Under the pieces are notes generated by a model. That model was not told where the DNA came from. It did no database searches and saw only the letters and a list, made by a program, of their open reading frames with translations. A stretch of 61,639 nucleotides of DNA, taken from NCBI GenBank assembly GCA_937967375.1, contig CALCJF010000029.1, forward strand, positions 1-61,639, read 5' to 3'. This DNA is from an uncultured Leucobacter sp. GTDB lineage: Bacteria; Actinomycetota; Actinomycetes; Actinomycetales; Microbacteriaceae. Made by a program: the position numbers and the translations under genes. Position 1 is the first letter of the stretch, and every line of letters starts with the position of its first letter. Positions 1 through 8,837 of the stretch are shown one piece after another.

Positions 1-14
1 CGCTCTTCCGATCT
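1..14 (+). other. Illumina adapter remnant
   Basis: The first 14 bases, CGCTCTTCCGATCT, are identical to the 3' end of the Illumina TruSeq read-1 adapter, and genuine adnA coding sequence begins right after them. An adapter tail exactly at a contig end is a classic untrimmed-read artefact, so these bases should not be treated as genome. Confidence 0.9.
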
Positions 15-15
15 T

Positions 16-3000
16 GCTTCGCAGCGGCAGGTGCTCGACCTTGATCCGATGCGTCACGCCCGCGTGCTGGGGGCACCGGGCAGCGGCAAGACGACGCTGC
101 TCGTCGAATCGTTTGCCCGAGTGTCAGGGTTTGAAGGTTGGCGTGAGGGCGACGTACTCGTGCTTGCCCCGAATCGTCTTGTGGGCACCGACCTGCGTGG
201 GCGAATTGAGCGGCGAATTGCGCGTCCGATCGGTGGCACCTTCGTGCGCACCGCACCTTCGCTCGCATTCGCCGTGCTGCAGCGGCAAGCCGCGCTTCGT
301 GGCGCAGATGCTCCGCGGTTACTCACTGGTACCGCGCACGATGAGGTCATCGAATCGGTGGTCGCGGCCGCACTTGAGCAGGGGCTTCAGGGGGCGCCGT
401 TCGCGCCCGAGGTGCTGCTCAGCGACGCTTTTCGATCCGAGATGCGTGAGCTCAGCCGCGTGCTCGACGATTTCGCGCTGCAGCCGAATGAACTCATCGC
501 GAGGTTGGGCGCTTTCGGGGCCGATCGAACGTCAGATGCTGCCGAGTTTGTGGCGCAGTGGGTGTCGGCGCTCGAACTGCTTGAAGTGGTGAACGCGCGA
601 CTCACAGAATCCCGACCGGGCGAACTCTCGTCGAGCGCATTGCAGCGTGTCGCCTGTGAGGTGCTGCGTGCCGATGCCGAGGTGCAGGTGCCGCGGCTTG
701 TGCTGATCGATGATGCCGCCGAACTTGGTGAGGGCGCACTCGCGCTGCTTGCAGCACTTGTCGAGCGGGGCACGAAGATCTGGGCGTTTGGCGACCCCGA
801 TACGGCAACCGGCGCATTTCATGGTGAGCGCACGCGGGTGATGGCGGGCCTCGGCGTCGAGCTTGCTCGAAAGCATCCCGCGCGCACGCCGCAACCGAAC
901 GAGCAGAGCATTGTGCTCGAGCAGGTGTACCGTCACGGGCCGCAGCTGCGCGAACTGGTCACCTCACTGACATCACGAATCGGCGCAGCGGGCGTCGGGC
1001 AGCAGCGCCGAGCGATGTCGGCGGGTGCACGAGAAGATGCGCTGGATCACCCGCACGCCTCTGGCGGCGGCACTGTGCCGGTGCGCTTTGCCGCGGTGGC
1101 AACCTCCGCCGAACAACTCGGGGTGATCGCGCACCGTATGCGCGCAGCACACCTGGGCCTCGCTGGGGCCGCGCGCACGCCGTGGTCCGAGATGGCAGTG
1201 ATCTGCCGCAGTCGGGCCGAAGTGAAACAGGTGGCGAGGCTGCTCGCGGGCCATCAGGTTCCGGGCGGTGTCGCGGCAGGTGGTGTGGTGCTACGCGAAC
1301 ACCAGCTGGTGCGCGAGCTCATCAGGCTCCTCCAGCACGCTCTAGATATCGCCCCGATCGGGGCTCGCGAGTTGCCCGGGCTCCTGACGGGAACGATTGG
1401 TGGGCTCGATCCGATTTCGCTGCGCAGGCTTCGCGGGGCGTTGCGCCTGCAAGAGGTGCGGCAGGCGCAGGTCGAAGGCAGAGCCGCAGCGAGCGCTGAC
1501 GAGCTGCTGCTCGAACACTTCGCGTTGCCAGGCGATCGGCCTGCGCTCGACATGCGACCGGCGCGCAGTTTGCGGCGGCTTGGCCGTCTCTCGGCAAATG
1601 CCGCGTCGGTTCGCGCTGACGGCGGCACACCCCGCGAAGTGCTCTGGCAGATCTGGCACGGCAGCGGCCTTGCCCCGCAGCTGCAGAGCCAGGCGCTCGA
1701 TCAGCGGGGCGCACGATCTGACGAAGCACATCGGGCGCTCGACTCGGTAGTAGGCCTGTTCTTCGCCCTGCAACGCCACGAAGAACAAGACAGCGAACGG
1801 CCGATCGCAGACCTGCTCGAAGAATTGCTGCTGAGCGCCGTGCCGACCGATTCGCTGGCTGCGCGCAGCGAACGAGACGTCGTAACCATCACGACCCCGC
1901 AGGGTGTGATCGGTCGTGAGTTCGACCTCGTCTGTGTGCTTGGGGTGCAAGACGGGGCGTGGCCGAACCTGCGCGCGCGTGGCTCTCTGCTCGGGGTGAC
2001 CGCGCTCGAACGGTTGCTGCGTGGCGAAGAAGCGGCACGCCCGTCGCGCCGCGAAACAATGCACGATGAGCTCAGGCTGCTCGCGCACTCGGTTGCCCGG
2101 GCGAAGCGCGAAGTGCTTGTGGTTTCGCTGTCGAACGAAGAACAGCACCCGGGGGCGTTCTTTTCGCTCGGTGCCAAGTATCGCGTGACTGAGCAATTGC
2201 CGAGTAGCAGGCTCACGCTGCGCGGGGTCGTCGCCGAGATGCGCCGGCGCCTCACGAATGACCCGGGCGATGCAGAGGCACGTGATGCGCTGGTTGCGCT
2301 CGCGCGTGACGGCGTGGCCGGCGCGCACCCCGATGATTGGTACGGGGTATCGGCTCCGAGCTCCGAGGCGCCCCTTGCCGATATCGAGCACGACCCAGAT
2401 GCCTCGGTATCGGTCAGCCCATCGCAGATGGAGCGCGCTGAACGCTGCCCGCTCGACTGGATCGTCTCTCGGTTGGGCGGCAGTGCATCCGACTATCGCG
2501 CCAATATTGGAACTCTGCTGCATCGCGCCATGGAGACCGCGCTTCCCGGGGCAAGTGCTGAAGACCTCATGGGTGAGGTGCAACAGCACTGGGGCAGCCT
2601 CAAATTCGAGGCGAAGTGGCAAGAAGAGCGAGCGTTACAAGAAACCGTAGCGATGGCAGGGGCACTGTCTCGGTATCTTGGTGGGTTTGACCGATCAGGG
2701 CACGAATTGCTTGCGAACGAGGCCTCATTCGTGTTGCCGATCGATTTTGTGAAGCTTCGCGGTACCGCAGACCGCATCGAAGCAGAGCCACTTGGTGACG
2801 GCGGTGTCGGGCTCACCGTCGTCGATCTGAAGACCGGCCGCAAGCTTCCAACAACTGCAGAACTGCAGCAGCATGCGCAGCTCCAGGCCTATCAACTCGG
2901 GGTGCTTCGGGGTGCATTTTCAGACGGAGAAGGAGCTCCCATAGAGGCGGCGTCGGTGGTCGGTGCCAAACTGCTCTACGTGCACCCAGACACTCTGAAC

Positions 3001-3216
3001 GCGACTCGCCAGAAACGAGGCGATACCTACACCGAGGTTTCCCAAGCGGGTCTCGACGCCGCGCAGCAGCAAGAACTCGAGGAGCGCGTTCGCGAGGTAG
3101 GCCGCATCATGGCGGGCTCAAGCTTTACTGCCCAGCTCGAGCACCACTGTCAGAACGAGCATGTTCCGGGTCGAGCCTGCAGCATCCACATTATTCCTGC
3201 GGTGAGTCACGCATGA
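16..3216 (+). CDS. adnA: AdnA-like helicase-nuclease subunit (5' truncated)
   Basis: Subunit of the actinobacterial AdnAB motor-nuclease, which resects double-strand DNA ends for recombination. Numbering from the GTG at 31, it shows a Walker A motif GAPGSGKTT (14-22), a degenerate motif II (LIDDAAE, ~224), GDPDT, a YRH in place of the usual YRS/YRN, and a weak motif VI (SVARAKRE). The C-terminal third is a PD-(D/E)XK nuclease with GTLLHRAM (~828), VDLKTG (~931) and a following QLQAYQL. The in-frame codons before 31 read like the family N-terminus, so the true start lies upstream of the contig. The stop overlaps the adnB start by 4 bp (ATGA), implying translational coupling. Motor degeneracy fits AdnA, whose motor is reported to be dispensable. 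Only some of the cysteines expected for an AddB-type Fe-S staple are visible (C~804, C~1040, C~1050). Confidence 0.85.
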   Translation, partial: ASQRQVLDLDPMRHARVLGAPGSGKTTLLVESFARVSGFEGWREGDVLVLAPNRLVGTDLRGRIERRIARPIGGTFVRTAPSLAFAVLQRQAALRGADAPRLLTGTAHDEVIESVVAAALEQGLQGAPFAPEVLLSDAFRSEMRELSRVLDDFALQPNELIARLGAFGADRTSDAAEFVAQWVSALELLEVVNARLTESRPGELSSSALQRVACEVLRADAEVQVPRLVLIDDAAELGEGALALLAALVERGTKIWAFGDPDTATGAFHGERTRVMAGLGVELARKHPARTPQPNEQSIVLEQVYRHGPQLRELVTSLTSRIGAAGVGQQRRAMSAGAREDALDHPHASGGGTVPVRFAAVATSAEQLGVIAHRMRAAHLGLAGAARTPWSEMAVICRSRAEVKQVARLLAGHQVPGGVAAGGVVLREHQLVRELIRLLQHALDIAPIGARELPGLLTGTIGGLDPISLRRLRGALRLQEVRQAQVEGRAAASADELLLEHFALPGDRPALDMRPARSLRRLGRLSANAASVRADGGTPREVLWQIWHGSGLAPQLQSQALDQRGARSDEAHRALDSVVGLFFALQRHEEQDSERPIADLLEELLLSAVPTDSLAARSERDVVTITTPQGVIGREFDLVCVLGVQDGAWPNLRARGSLLGVTALERLLRGEEAARPSRRETMHDELRLLAHSVARAKREVLVVSLSNEEQHPGAFFSLGAKYRVTEQLPSSRLTLRGVVAEMRRRLTNDPGDAEARDALVALARDGVAGAHPDDWYGVSAPSSEAPLADIEHDPDASVSVSPSQMERAERCPLDWIVSRLGGSASDYRANIGTLLHRAMETALPGASAEDLMGEVQQHWGSLKFEAKWQEERALQETVAMAGALSRYLGGFDRSGHELLANEASFVLPIDFVKLRGTADRIEAEPLGDGGVGLTVVDLKTGRKLPTTAELQQHAQLQAYQLGVLRGAFSDGEGAPIEAASVVGAKLLYVHPDTLNATRQKRGDTYTEVSQAGLDAAQQQELEERVREVGRIMAGSSFTAQLEHHCQNEHVPGRACSIHIIPAVSHA

Positions 3217-6200
3217 GCGAGCTGGCAGTGTTCTCGGCTGCGCGCATAGCCGAGTTGATGGCAGAAACACCTGAGCGAGCGATCCTGCCGACACCACAGC
3301 AGACCGCGGTGATTGAGCAGCCGCTCGGTGACAGCGTGCTCGTCGTCGCCGGCGCGGGCAGCGGCAAGACTGAAACCATGGCGAACCGGGTGGTCTGGAT
3401 CGTGGCGAACGGGCTGGCCGCTCCGGCGCAGATTCTCGGTCTGACCTTTACTCGCAAGGCCGCCGGTGAGCTGGGTGCACGAATCACCGAGCGACTCATG
3501 CGTTTTGCAGAGCAGCTCGATCAGGCGGCGAAGCTCGGGCAGCTCGGCACCCGAGAGCTCGTGCAAGCTGAAGCGCTCACCACACTGTTGAGTGATGGCC
3601 TAGACCTGCCAGAGGTCAGCACCTACAACGCATTCGCCTCTGCGATCGTGCAGGAGTTCGGTGCCGTCGCCGGTGTGTCAGCCGGCGCCACCGTGATCGA
3701 TACCACCAGGGCATGGGGAATCGCTCGCGAGATTTTGCGTGAGAGCACCGAGCCCGGGCTCGTGCACAGCAGCGACTCTGTTAGCGTCATCGTGAAACAA
3801 CTGATGACCCTCGACCACGCGGTCTCAGACAACCTCACCAGTTTCGACGCCGTGCGGCGCAGCATCCGGCGTCTCGATCGTCTCGGCTCGCTGCCATACA
3901 ACGAGAAGAAGGCAGAGGGGCAGTATGCGGGCGTGCGTGATGTGCTCGCCAATATGGAAGCAACTGAACTCGCCGTGAGTCTTGCCGAGCAGTTCTCGCG
4001 CAAAAAACGAGAGCTCGGCTACATCGAGTTCTCGGACCAGCTGGCCCTTGCCGTCGAAACCCTGCAGCGTTCCACAGACGCGGTGAGGGTGCTCCGCTCG
4101 CGCACTCCCGTCGTGCTGCTCGACGAGGTGCAAGACACCTCGGTTGGGCAAACCACGCTGCTCTCCACGCTCTTTCGCGGCAACTCAGTGATGGCGGTCG
4201 GCGACCCTCACCAGTCGATCTATGGCTTTCGCGGAGCATCGGCCAGCAATCTGCAGACATTTCATCGAGACTTCCGCGATCCCGCGAACGACGTCGGCGC
4301 CGAGGCGACCCTCACGCTCTCTACGAGTTGGCGCAATCCATCCTCGATCCTGGCTGCCGCAAACACCATAAGCGCGCCGCTTGCCGAGAGGCTCGAGGCA
4401 GAGGCCTCGGGAATCTCAGTGCGGCCGCTCACCTCGAAGGCGCAGTATCTCGGTGTGCCCGAACAAGCCGATCAATCACGACTCGAAGTGCTGGTCGCAG
4501 AAACCGTCGGCGAAGAATTCACCGCCCTCGCCGCCTGGATGCGAGACGCTCGGGCCTCACACCTGGCTCACACCGGGGAGCCGCCGACCTCCGCCGTGGT
4601 GTTTCGAAATCGACACCACATGGCGGCAGTTGCCGAAGAACTCTGGGCTGCCGGGGTGCCGAACCGCATTGTGGGGCTTGGCGGCCTGCTGACCACTCCC
4701 GAGGTGACAGATCTCGTGAGCGCCCTGCGTTGCATCTGGTTTGCCGACGCTGAGAACGAATTGTTGCGTTTGCTCGCTGGGCCGCGCTTTCGCCTCGGCG
4801 TCGCCGACCTGCGAGGCTTAAGCCAGGCGGCAGCATGGTTCTCTCAGCGTGACCACCAGAAACACCGAATCAGCGACGCCGAACTCGCTGCGACTACGCG
4901 TCTCACTGACCCCGAACGCAGTTTCACGCTGCTCGACGCGCTCGATGAGATTGCCGAAATGCCGAGACTGGATCACAACGCGCTTGAAGGCATCACGGAG
5001 GTGGGCCGCGCACGACTGCGCGAGGCGGGTCAGATGCTGCGCGGTCTTCGACAAGAGGTCGGCGGCGACATCTTGAGTTTGTTGCGCTCGACAGTCGCTG
5101 CGCTCCGCCTTGATATTGAACTCGATGCCGCGGAACACACCGGGCACGAGGGTTCGGCCGTGGCGAGGGCCAACCTCGAATCGTTCTGCGACATGGTCGA
5201 GAACTTTCTCTTGAGTGATGAGCAGGGCACACTCGACTCAGTGCTCGCGTGGCTCGAACGAGCAACCGAAGACGATGAGGCCGCCGAGCACGTGCCCGAA
5301 CCCGAGCCCGGCACCGTGCAGCTCATCACCGTGCACGGTTCGAAAGGGCTCGAGTGGGATCTGGTTGCGATCCCGCGACTCGTGGCCGACGAGTTTCCTG
5401 GGAACGCACGGGAAGGCCTGGGGTGGTTGCGGCCTGGCCAACTTCCCGATGAGCTGCGAGGCGATGCAGCAGCGCGGCCCCGCCTAGACCTCGAGATCGT
5501 CGGCACACAAAAAGAGGCCGTCGACGCGATCTCCGCTTACAAAGATGCGCTGAAAGACCGGCACGCCGCCGAGGAACGCAGGCTTGCCTATGTTGCGATC
5601 ACCCGGGCGGCATCGCGACTGCTGCTCAGTTGCTCGTTCTGGGGTGCGCAGAAGAACGCGCGCCAACCCTCAGCGTTTCTGCGCGAGCTTGCGAATGCCG
5701 GGCTTGTAGCTGAGTTGCCAGAGCGGAGCGCGTATGAGAACAATCCTGCCGCGGGCACGCCTCGCACGCTGCAGTGGCCACTGCAGCCGCTCGGGCGCCG
5801 AGAAGAAGCGGTGCATGCGGCAGCAGGGGCCGTGCAGCGAGAACTCGATGAGATAGAACGTGGCTCGACATCGCCGCCGGTTTCGCTGCACCCGGTGGTC
5901 GAGCTGTTGCTCGCAGAGCGCGCCGAGCTCGCACACGCGGCAAGCGCGACCGGCTCGTCACACCGAGCCGGAGACGCCGATCGGCAGCCTGCGAGCAGCA
6001 GTGCAGAGCCCGCCTCGCGCTTGACGGCTTCAACCTTTCACGAGTTCATCGAAGACCCTGTCGAGGCCGAGCGCCGACGGCTGCGCCCCCTGCCCGTGCG
6101 GCCCTACCGCCGCACGCGAACAGGCAACCTGTTTCACGAATGGGTTGAACGCAGAGCGAGCACCGCCATCGGCACATCGCTCGCGCTCGCCGGACTCGAC

Positions 6201-6632
6201 TTTGACACCGACACCGACACAGCTTCGCTATCTGAACCGCGTGAAGAGCTTGACGCGTTGATCGCGCAATTCGAGCGTTCGCGCTGGGCTCAGAAGCAAC
6301 CGCTCGCGGTCGAACTCGAGATCACGCTGCCCTTTGCGGGGCGCACGCTCGTGTGCAAGCTCGACGCGATCTATCGCGACGACGAGGCTGGAACGCCTCG
6401 ATACGAGATCGTCGACTGGAAATCGGGGCGACCGCCGAAGAACGATGAAGAGCGATCGCTGCGCTTCTTGCAGCTCGACCTCTACCGGCACGCCTACGCT
6501 CGCTGGGCAGGTGTCGACCCCGAACACATCGACGTCACGCTGTTCTACGTCGCCGAGGGTCAGGAGCTTCGAGGCGAGCTGCGTCGAAGCTTCGAGGAGC
6601 TGGAGGAACTATGGCGAACGGCGCAACCCTAG
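3213..6632 (+). CDS. adnB: AdnB-like UvrD-family helicase-nuclease subunit
   Basis: The lead motor and second nuclease of AdnAB. A complete set of SF1 motifs is visible: Walker A GAGSGKTE (~47), TFTRKAAGEL, motif II DEVQDTS (~304, with Val for the usual Tyr), GDPHQSIYGFRGA, SWRNP, TVHGSKGLEWD and VAITRA. The C-terminal PD-(D/E)XK nuclease has GNLFHEWVE, CKLDAIYR, VDWKSG (~1068) and QLDLYRHAYA. Its length of 1139 aa matches mycobacterial AdnB (~1100). It starts inside the adnA stop and ends in a 4-bp convergent overlap with the phosphotransferase-like gene. The intact motor, next to the degenerate one in AdnA, matches the division of labour described for this complex. Confidence 0.88.
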   Translation: MSELAVFSAARIAELMAETPERAILPTPQQTAVIEQPLGDSVLVVAGAGSGKTETMANRVVWIVANGLAAPAQILGLTFTRKAAGELGARITERLMRFAEQLDQAAKLGQLGTRELVQAEALTTLLSDGLDLPEVSTYNAFASAIVQEFGAVAGVSAGATVIDTTRAWGIAREILRESTEPGLVHSSDSVSVIVKQLMTLDHAVSDNLTSFDAVRRSIRRLDRLGSLPYNEKKAEGQYAGVRDVLANMEATELAVSLAEQFSRKKRELGYIEFSDQLALAVETLQRSTDAVRVLRSRTPVVLLDEVQDTSVGQTTLLSTLFRGNSVMAVGDPHQSIYGFRGASASNLQTFHRDFRDPANDVGAEATLTLSTSWRNPSSILAAANTISAPLAERLEAEASGISVRPLTSKAQYLGVPEQADQSRLEVLVAETVGEEFTALAAWMRDARASHLAHTGEPPTSAVVFRNRHHMAAVAEELWAAGVPNRIVGLGGLLTTPEVTDLVSALRCIWFADAENELLRLLAGPRFRLGVADLRGLSQAAAWFSQRDHQKHRISDAELAATTRLTDPERSFTLLDALDEIAEMPRLDHNALEGITEVGRARLREAGQMLRGLRQEVGGDILSLLRSTVAALRLDIELDAAEHTGHEGSAVARANLESFCDMVENFLLSDEQGTLDSVLAWLERATEDDEAAEHVPEPEPGTVQLITVHGSKGLEWDLVAIPRLVADEFPGNAREGLGWLRPGQLPDELRGDAAARPRLDLEIVGTQKEAVDAISAYKDALKDRHAAEERRLAYVAITRAASRLLLSCSFWGAQKNARQPSAFLRELANAGLVAELPERSAYENNPAAGTPRTLQWPLQPLGRREEAVHAAAGAVQRELDEIERGSTSPPVSLHPVVELLLAERAELAHAASATGSSHRAGDADRQPASSSAEPASRLTASTFHEFIEDPVEAERRRLRPLPVRPYRRTRTGNLFHEWVERRASTAIGTSLALAGLDFDTDTDTASLSEPREELDALIAQFERSRWAQKQPLAVELEITLPFAGRTLVCKLDAIYRDDEAGTPRYEIVDWKSGRPPKNDEERSLRFLQLDLYRHAYARWAGVDPEHIDVTLFYVAEGQELRGELRRSFEELEELWRTAQP

Positions 6633-7852
6633 CCGGGCTTGTTCGAGCCGCTATTACTGCCCCCGCCGTTCTCGCCAGCCTCGTCGGCGTCCATGGCTTC
6701 GCGAGATTCATCGACGTCGCCGGCCTTTCCAGAGCTGTCGGAATCGCCGGCGCTCTCGCGAGTGCCAGCCTGCTCTGTCGGCTCATCGCCCGCAAAGTCG
6801 CGGTCTGAGTAGAATTCGCGATCCTCGTCGAGAGACTCGAACTCTGCTGTCTCGGAGCGCGCGTCGTACTCAACGACCGGGGTCTCGTCGAGCATGCGCT
6901 CGACCTCTTGCTCTGAGAGCACGCGCGGCTTCGGAAGGGGAGCGCCGAGTAGGCCAAGCCGATCGACAAGACGATCGAGCATGGTGACGGCATCATCGAC
7001 GACGGACTGGTCGTGAGATTCGAAGCCGTGCAGCAGCCACTTCGCGATCTCCAGCTCGTGATAAAACCTGGCGCGGATCGCGAGCTCTTGCTGCCCAGCG
7101 ACGCCGCGCAGCGCGGTGTATCTCGCAATTGTCGAGTCGAACACCTCGGGGTCTGCGAGCAGCAACCAGTGCAGATCTGCTGCGGGATCGCCGAGCGAAA
7201 GCTCGTGCCAGCCGAGCACCCCGGTGAGTTCGCTGCCCTCTGTCAGCAGCAGCTCGGGCGCGAGCGCACCGTGCACGACGGTGGGCTCGAAGCTCCATAC
7301 TCTGGAAGCGTCGAGCACATCGTTCCAGCGGGCTCGCACGGTCGAGGGCAGCATGCCGGTGTCTGCCGCTCGCTGCACGAGGCGAACGGCGCCGCCACGC
7401 ACCTCTGCTGCATCGCGAACTGGAAGACCACCGCTTCGCGCAAGGCCGCTCGGCAGCGCGTGCACGGCGGCAATGGCGTCGACTACTCGACCGAGCAGAT
7501 CGCTGTCGGCCTCAATCTGTTCCAGCAGCGCAGGCACTCCGTCGAGAAACGTGCTGACGACCGCCCGCGTGTCGCCCGCGCGCGTCATGCCGAGAGTCGA
7601 CGGCACCGCGAACGGCAGCCTGGCTCGCGCGCCCTCGGCGAGCGCGGCGATGCTGAGCAACTCGGCCGACTGTTTCACTTCGGCAGCGGGGCTGGTGGGC
7701 ACCCGAACGATCACTTCGCCCGACTCTGTGCTGAGCACTGCGGCGGTGAACTCACCCTCTCCGTCCATCGTGTGCGTACGAGTGCCGGTCACGACGAGCC
7801 CCGGCACTGCCGAGGTGGCGAGGGCGGCTAGAGTGAATGGAGTGGTGGCCAT
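6629..7852 (-). CDS. APH-family phosphotransferase-like protein, probable pseudokinase
   Basis: Aminoglycoside/macrolide phosphotransferase fold, 407 aa. The residues that normally define catalysis are changed. The catalytic-loop HGD reads VHGALAPELLL (~190), losing the base Asp, and the metal-binding (V/I)DW reads GVLGWHELSLGDPA (~210), although the downstream GDPAADL is intact. The C-terminus is an acidic Ser/Gly/Asp/Asn-rich tail without structure-forming sequence. I chose the ATG at 7852 because a longer frame would run through the divergent promoter and into nudC. A TACGCT hexamer six bases upstream suggests a leaderless mRNA. It sits between adnAB and nudC, where mycobacteria carry an unrelated gene. 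Drug resistance should not be inferred. A binding or regulatory role is possible but unproven. Confidence 0.72.
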   Translation of the reverse strand: MATTPFTLAALATSAVPGLVVTGTRTHTMDGEGEFTAAVLSTESGEVIVRVPTSPAAEVKQSAELLSIAALAEGARARLPFAVPSTLGMTRAGDTRAVVSTFLDGVPALLEQIEADSDLLGRVVDAIAAVHALPSGLARSGGLPVRDAAEVRGGAVRLVQRAADTGMLPSTVRARWNDVLDASRVWSFEPTVVHGALAPELLLTEGSELTGVLGWHELSLGDPAADLHWLLLADPEVFDSTIARYTALRGVAGQQELAIRARFYHELEIAKWLLHGFESHDQSVVDDAVTMLDRLVDRLGLLGAPLPKPRVLSEQEVERMLDETPVVEYDARSETAEFESLDEDREFYSDRDFAGDEPTEQAGTRESAGDSDSSGKAGDVDESREAMDADEAGENGGGSNSGSNKPG

Positions 7853-7858
7853 ACCCTC

Positions 7859-7864
7859 AGCGTA
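7859..7864 (-). promoter_or_regulatory. -10 element (TACGCT), leaderless start
   Basis: Read on the minus strand, TACGCT ends six bases before the ATG at 7852. No Shine-Dalgarno sequence fits between them, so the transcript probably starts at or next to the start codon. Confidence 0.5.
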
Positions 7865-7931
7865 GGCAGCGTTTGCGTCGCTCGCATCGCGCCACGCGCA
7901 GAGACCGCAACGCTTCGGGTGAGGAGAACGA

Positions 7932-8837
7932 ATGGCATCGGATATCGAACTCGCGCCCGCGAGCAGCGGCCTCGACCGCGACGCTGCAACGCGCATGCAA
8001 GATGGCGCACTCGATGCCGCCTGGGGCGAGCCCGGCACTCGACTGCTGCGCGTGGCCGCGGATGCGCGCCTTCCTGTTGCCATAGGCGAGGATCAGCCCC
8101 GCCTCGATTTCGTCCCCGTACGGGGCAAACGAAACTGCGAGCACTTCTACCTCAGCCGGGTCGACGGGTCGGCACTGTTCTGCTCGGCCGCTGACGACAG
8201 CGACTTCTACCCGGAGCCGAGTGGCGGCTGGCAGCACCCGTTCTCGGTTGGCGAAGCGCTTTCGCCCCTCGATGTCGAGATCATGACGGTCGCACTCGCC
8301 ATCACGAACTGGCACGGGTCGATGCCCTTCTCTGCGCGCGATGGCGGCCCGACCACGGCGGCACAGGGTGGCTGGGCGCGGATCGATTCGCGGGGCGGTG
8401 AGCACTTTCCTCGCACGGATCCCGCGGTGATCGTGCTGATCGAGCACGAGGATCGCCTGTTGCTTGGGTCGAATGTGCTCTGGGAGGCCGGCAGGTTTTC
8501 GCTGCTCGCCGGATTTGTCGAGGCAGGGGAGAGCGCTGAGCAGGCCGTGGTTCGCGAGGTGCAAGAAGAGTCTGGCGTGCCGCTCGAAGACGTGCGTTAC
8601 GTGGCTTCGCAGCCCTGGCCGTTTCCGCGATCACTGATGCTCGGATTTCGTGCCAGGCTGGCCGCGGGAGCAGACCCCGAGGCGCTGCGTCCTGATCCCA
8701 CGGAGATCTCCGAGCTGCGCTGGTTCAGCCGTGACGAACTGACACACCCGAGTCCTGAACTGAAGCTGCCGCGAAAGCTGTCGATCGCGAGATCGCTCAT
8801 CGATCTCTGGGTGCGCGAGGGCGACAGTGAGCAGTGA
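7932..8837 (+). CDS. nudC: NudC-like NAD(+) diphosphatase without zinc ribbon
   Basis: Nudix hydrolase of the NADH pyrophosphatase subfamily, expected to cleave NAD(H) to NMN(H) and AMP, and in some species to decap NAD-RNA. The Nudix box runs from GFVEAGES to REVQEESGV (~196-216). It is followed by SQPWPFP (~225-231), the array that identifies NudC-type enzymes. The region that normally forms the four-cysteine zinc ribbon (about 130-160) is recognisable by NWH, GW and PRTDP, yet all four Cys are replaced (for example FSARDGG where FCxxCG is usual). A purine-rich ribosome site, GAGGAGAACGA, precedes the ATG. The end overlaps the start of uvrD2 by 11 bp. Neighbours match mycobacteria, where nudC lies between adnAB and uvrD2. 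Confidence 0.85.
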   Translation: MASDIELAPASSGLDRDAATRMQDGALDAAWGEPGTRLLRVAADARLPVAIGEDQPRLDFVPVRGKRNCEHFYLSRVDGSALFCSAADDSDFYPEPSGGWQHPFSVGEALSPLDVEIMTVALAITNWHGSMPFSARDGGPTTAAQGGWARIDSRGGEHFPRTDPAVIVLIEHEDRLLLGSNVLWEAGRFSLLAGFVEAGESAEQAVVREVQEESGVPLEDVRYVASQPWPFPRSLMLGFRARLAAGADPEALRPDPTEISELRWFSRDELTHPSPELKLPRKLSIARSLIDLWVREGDSEQ

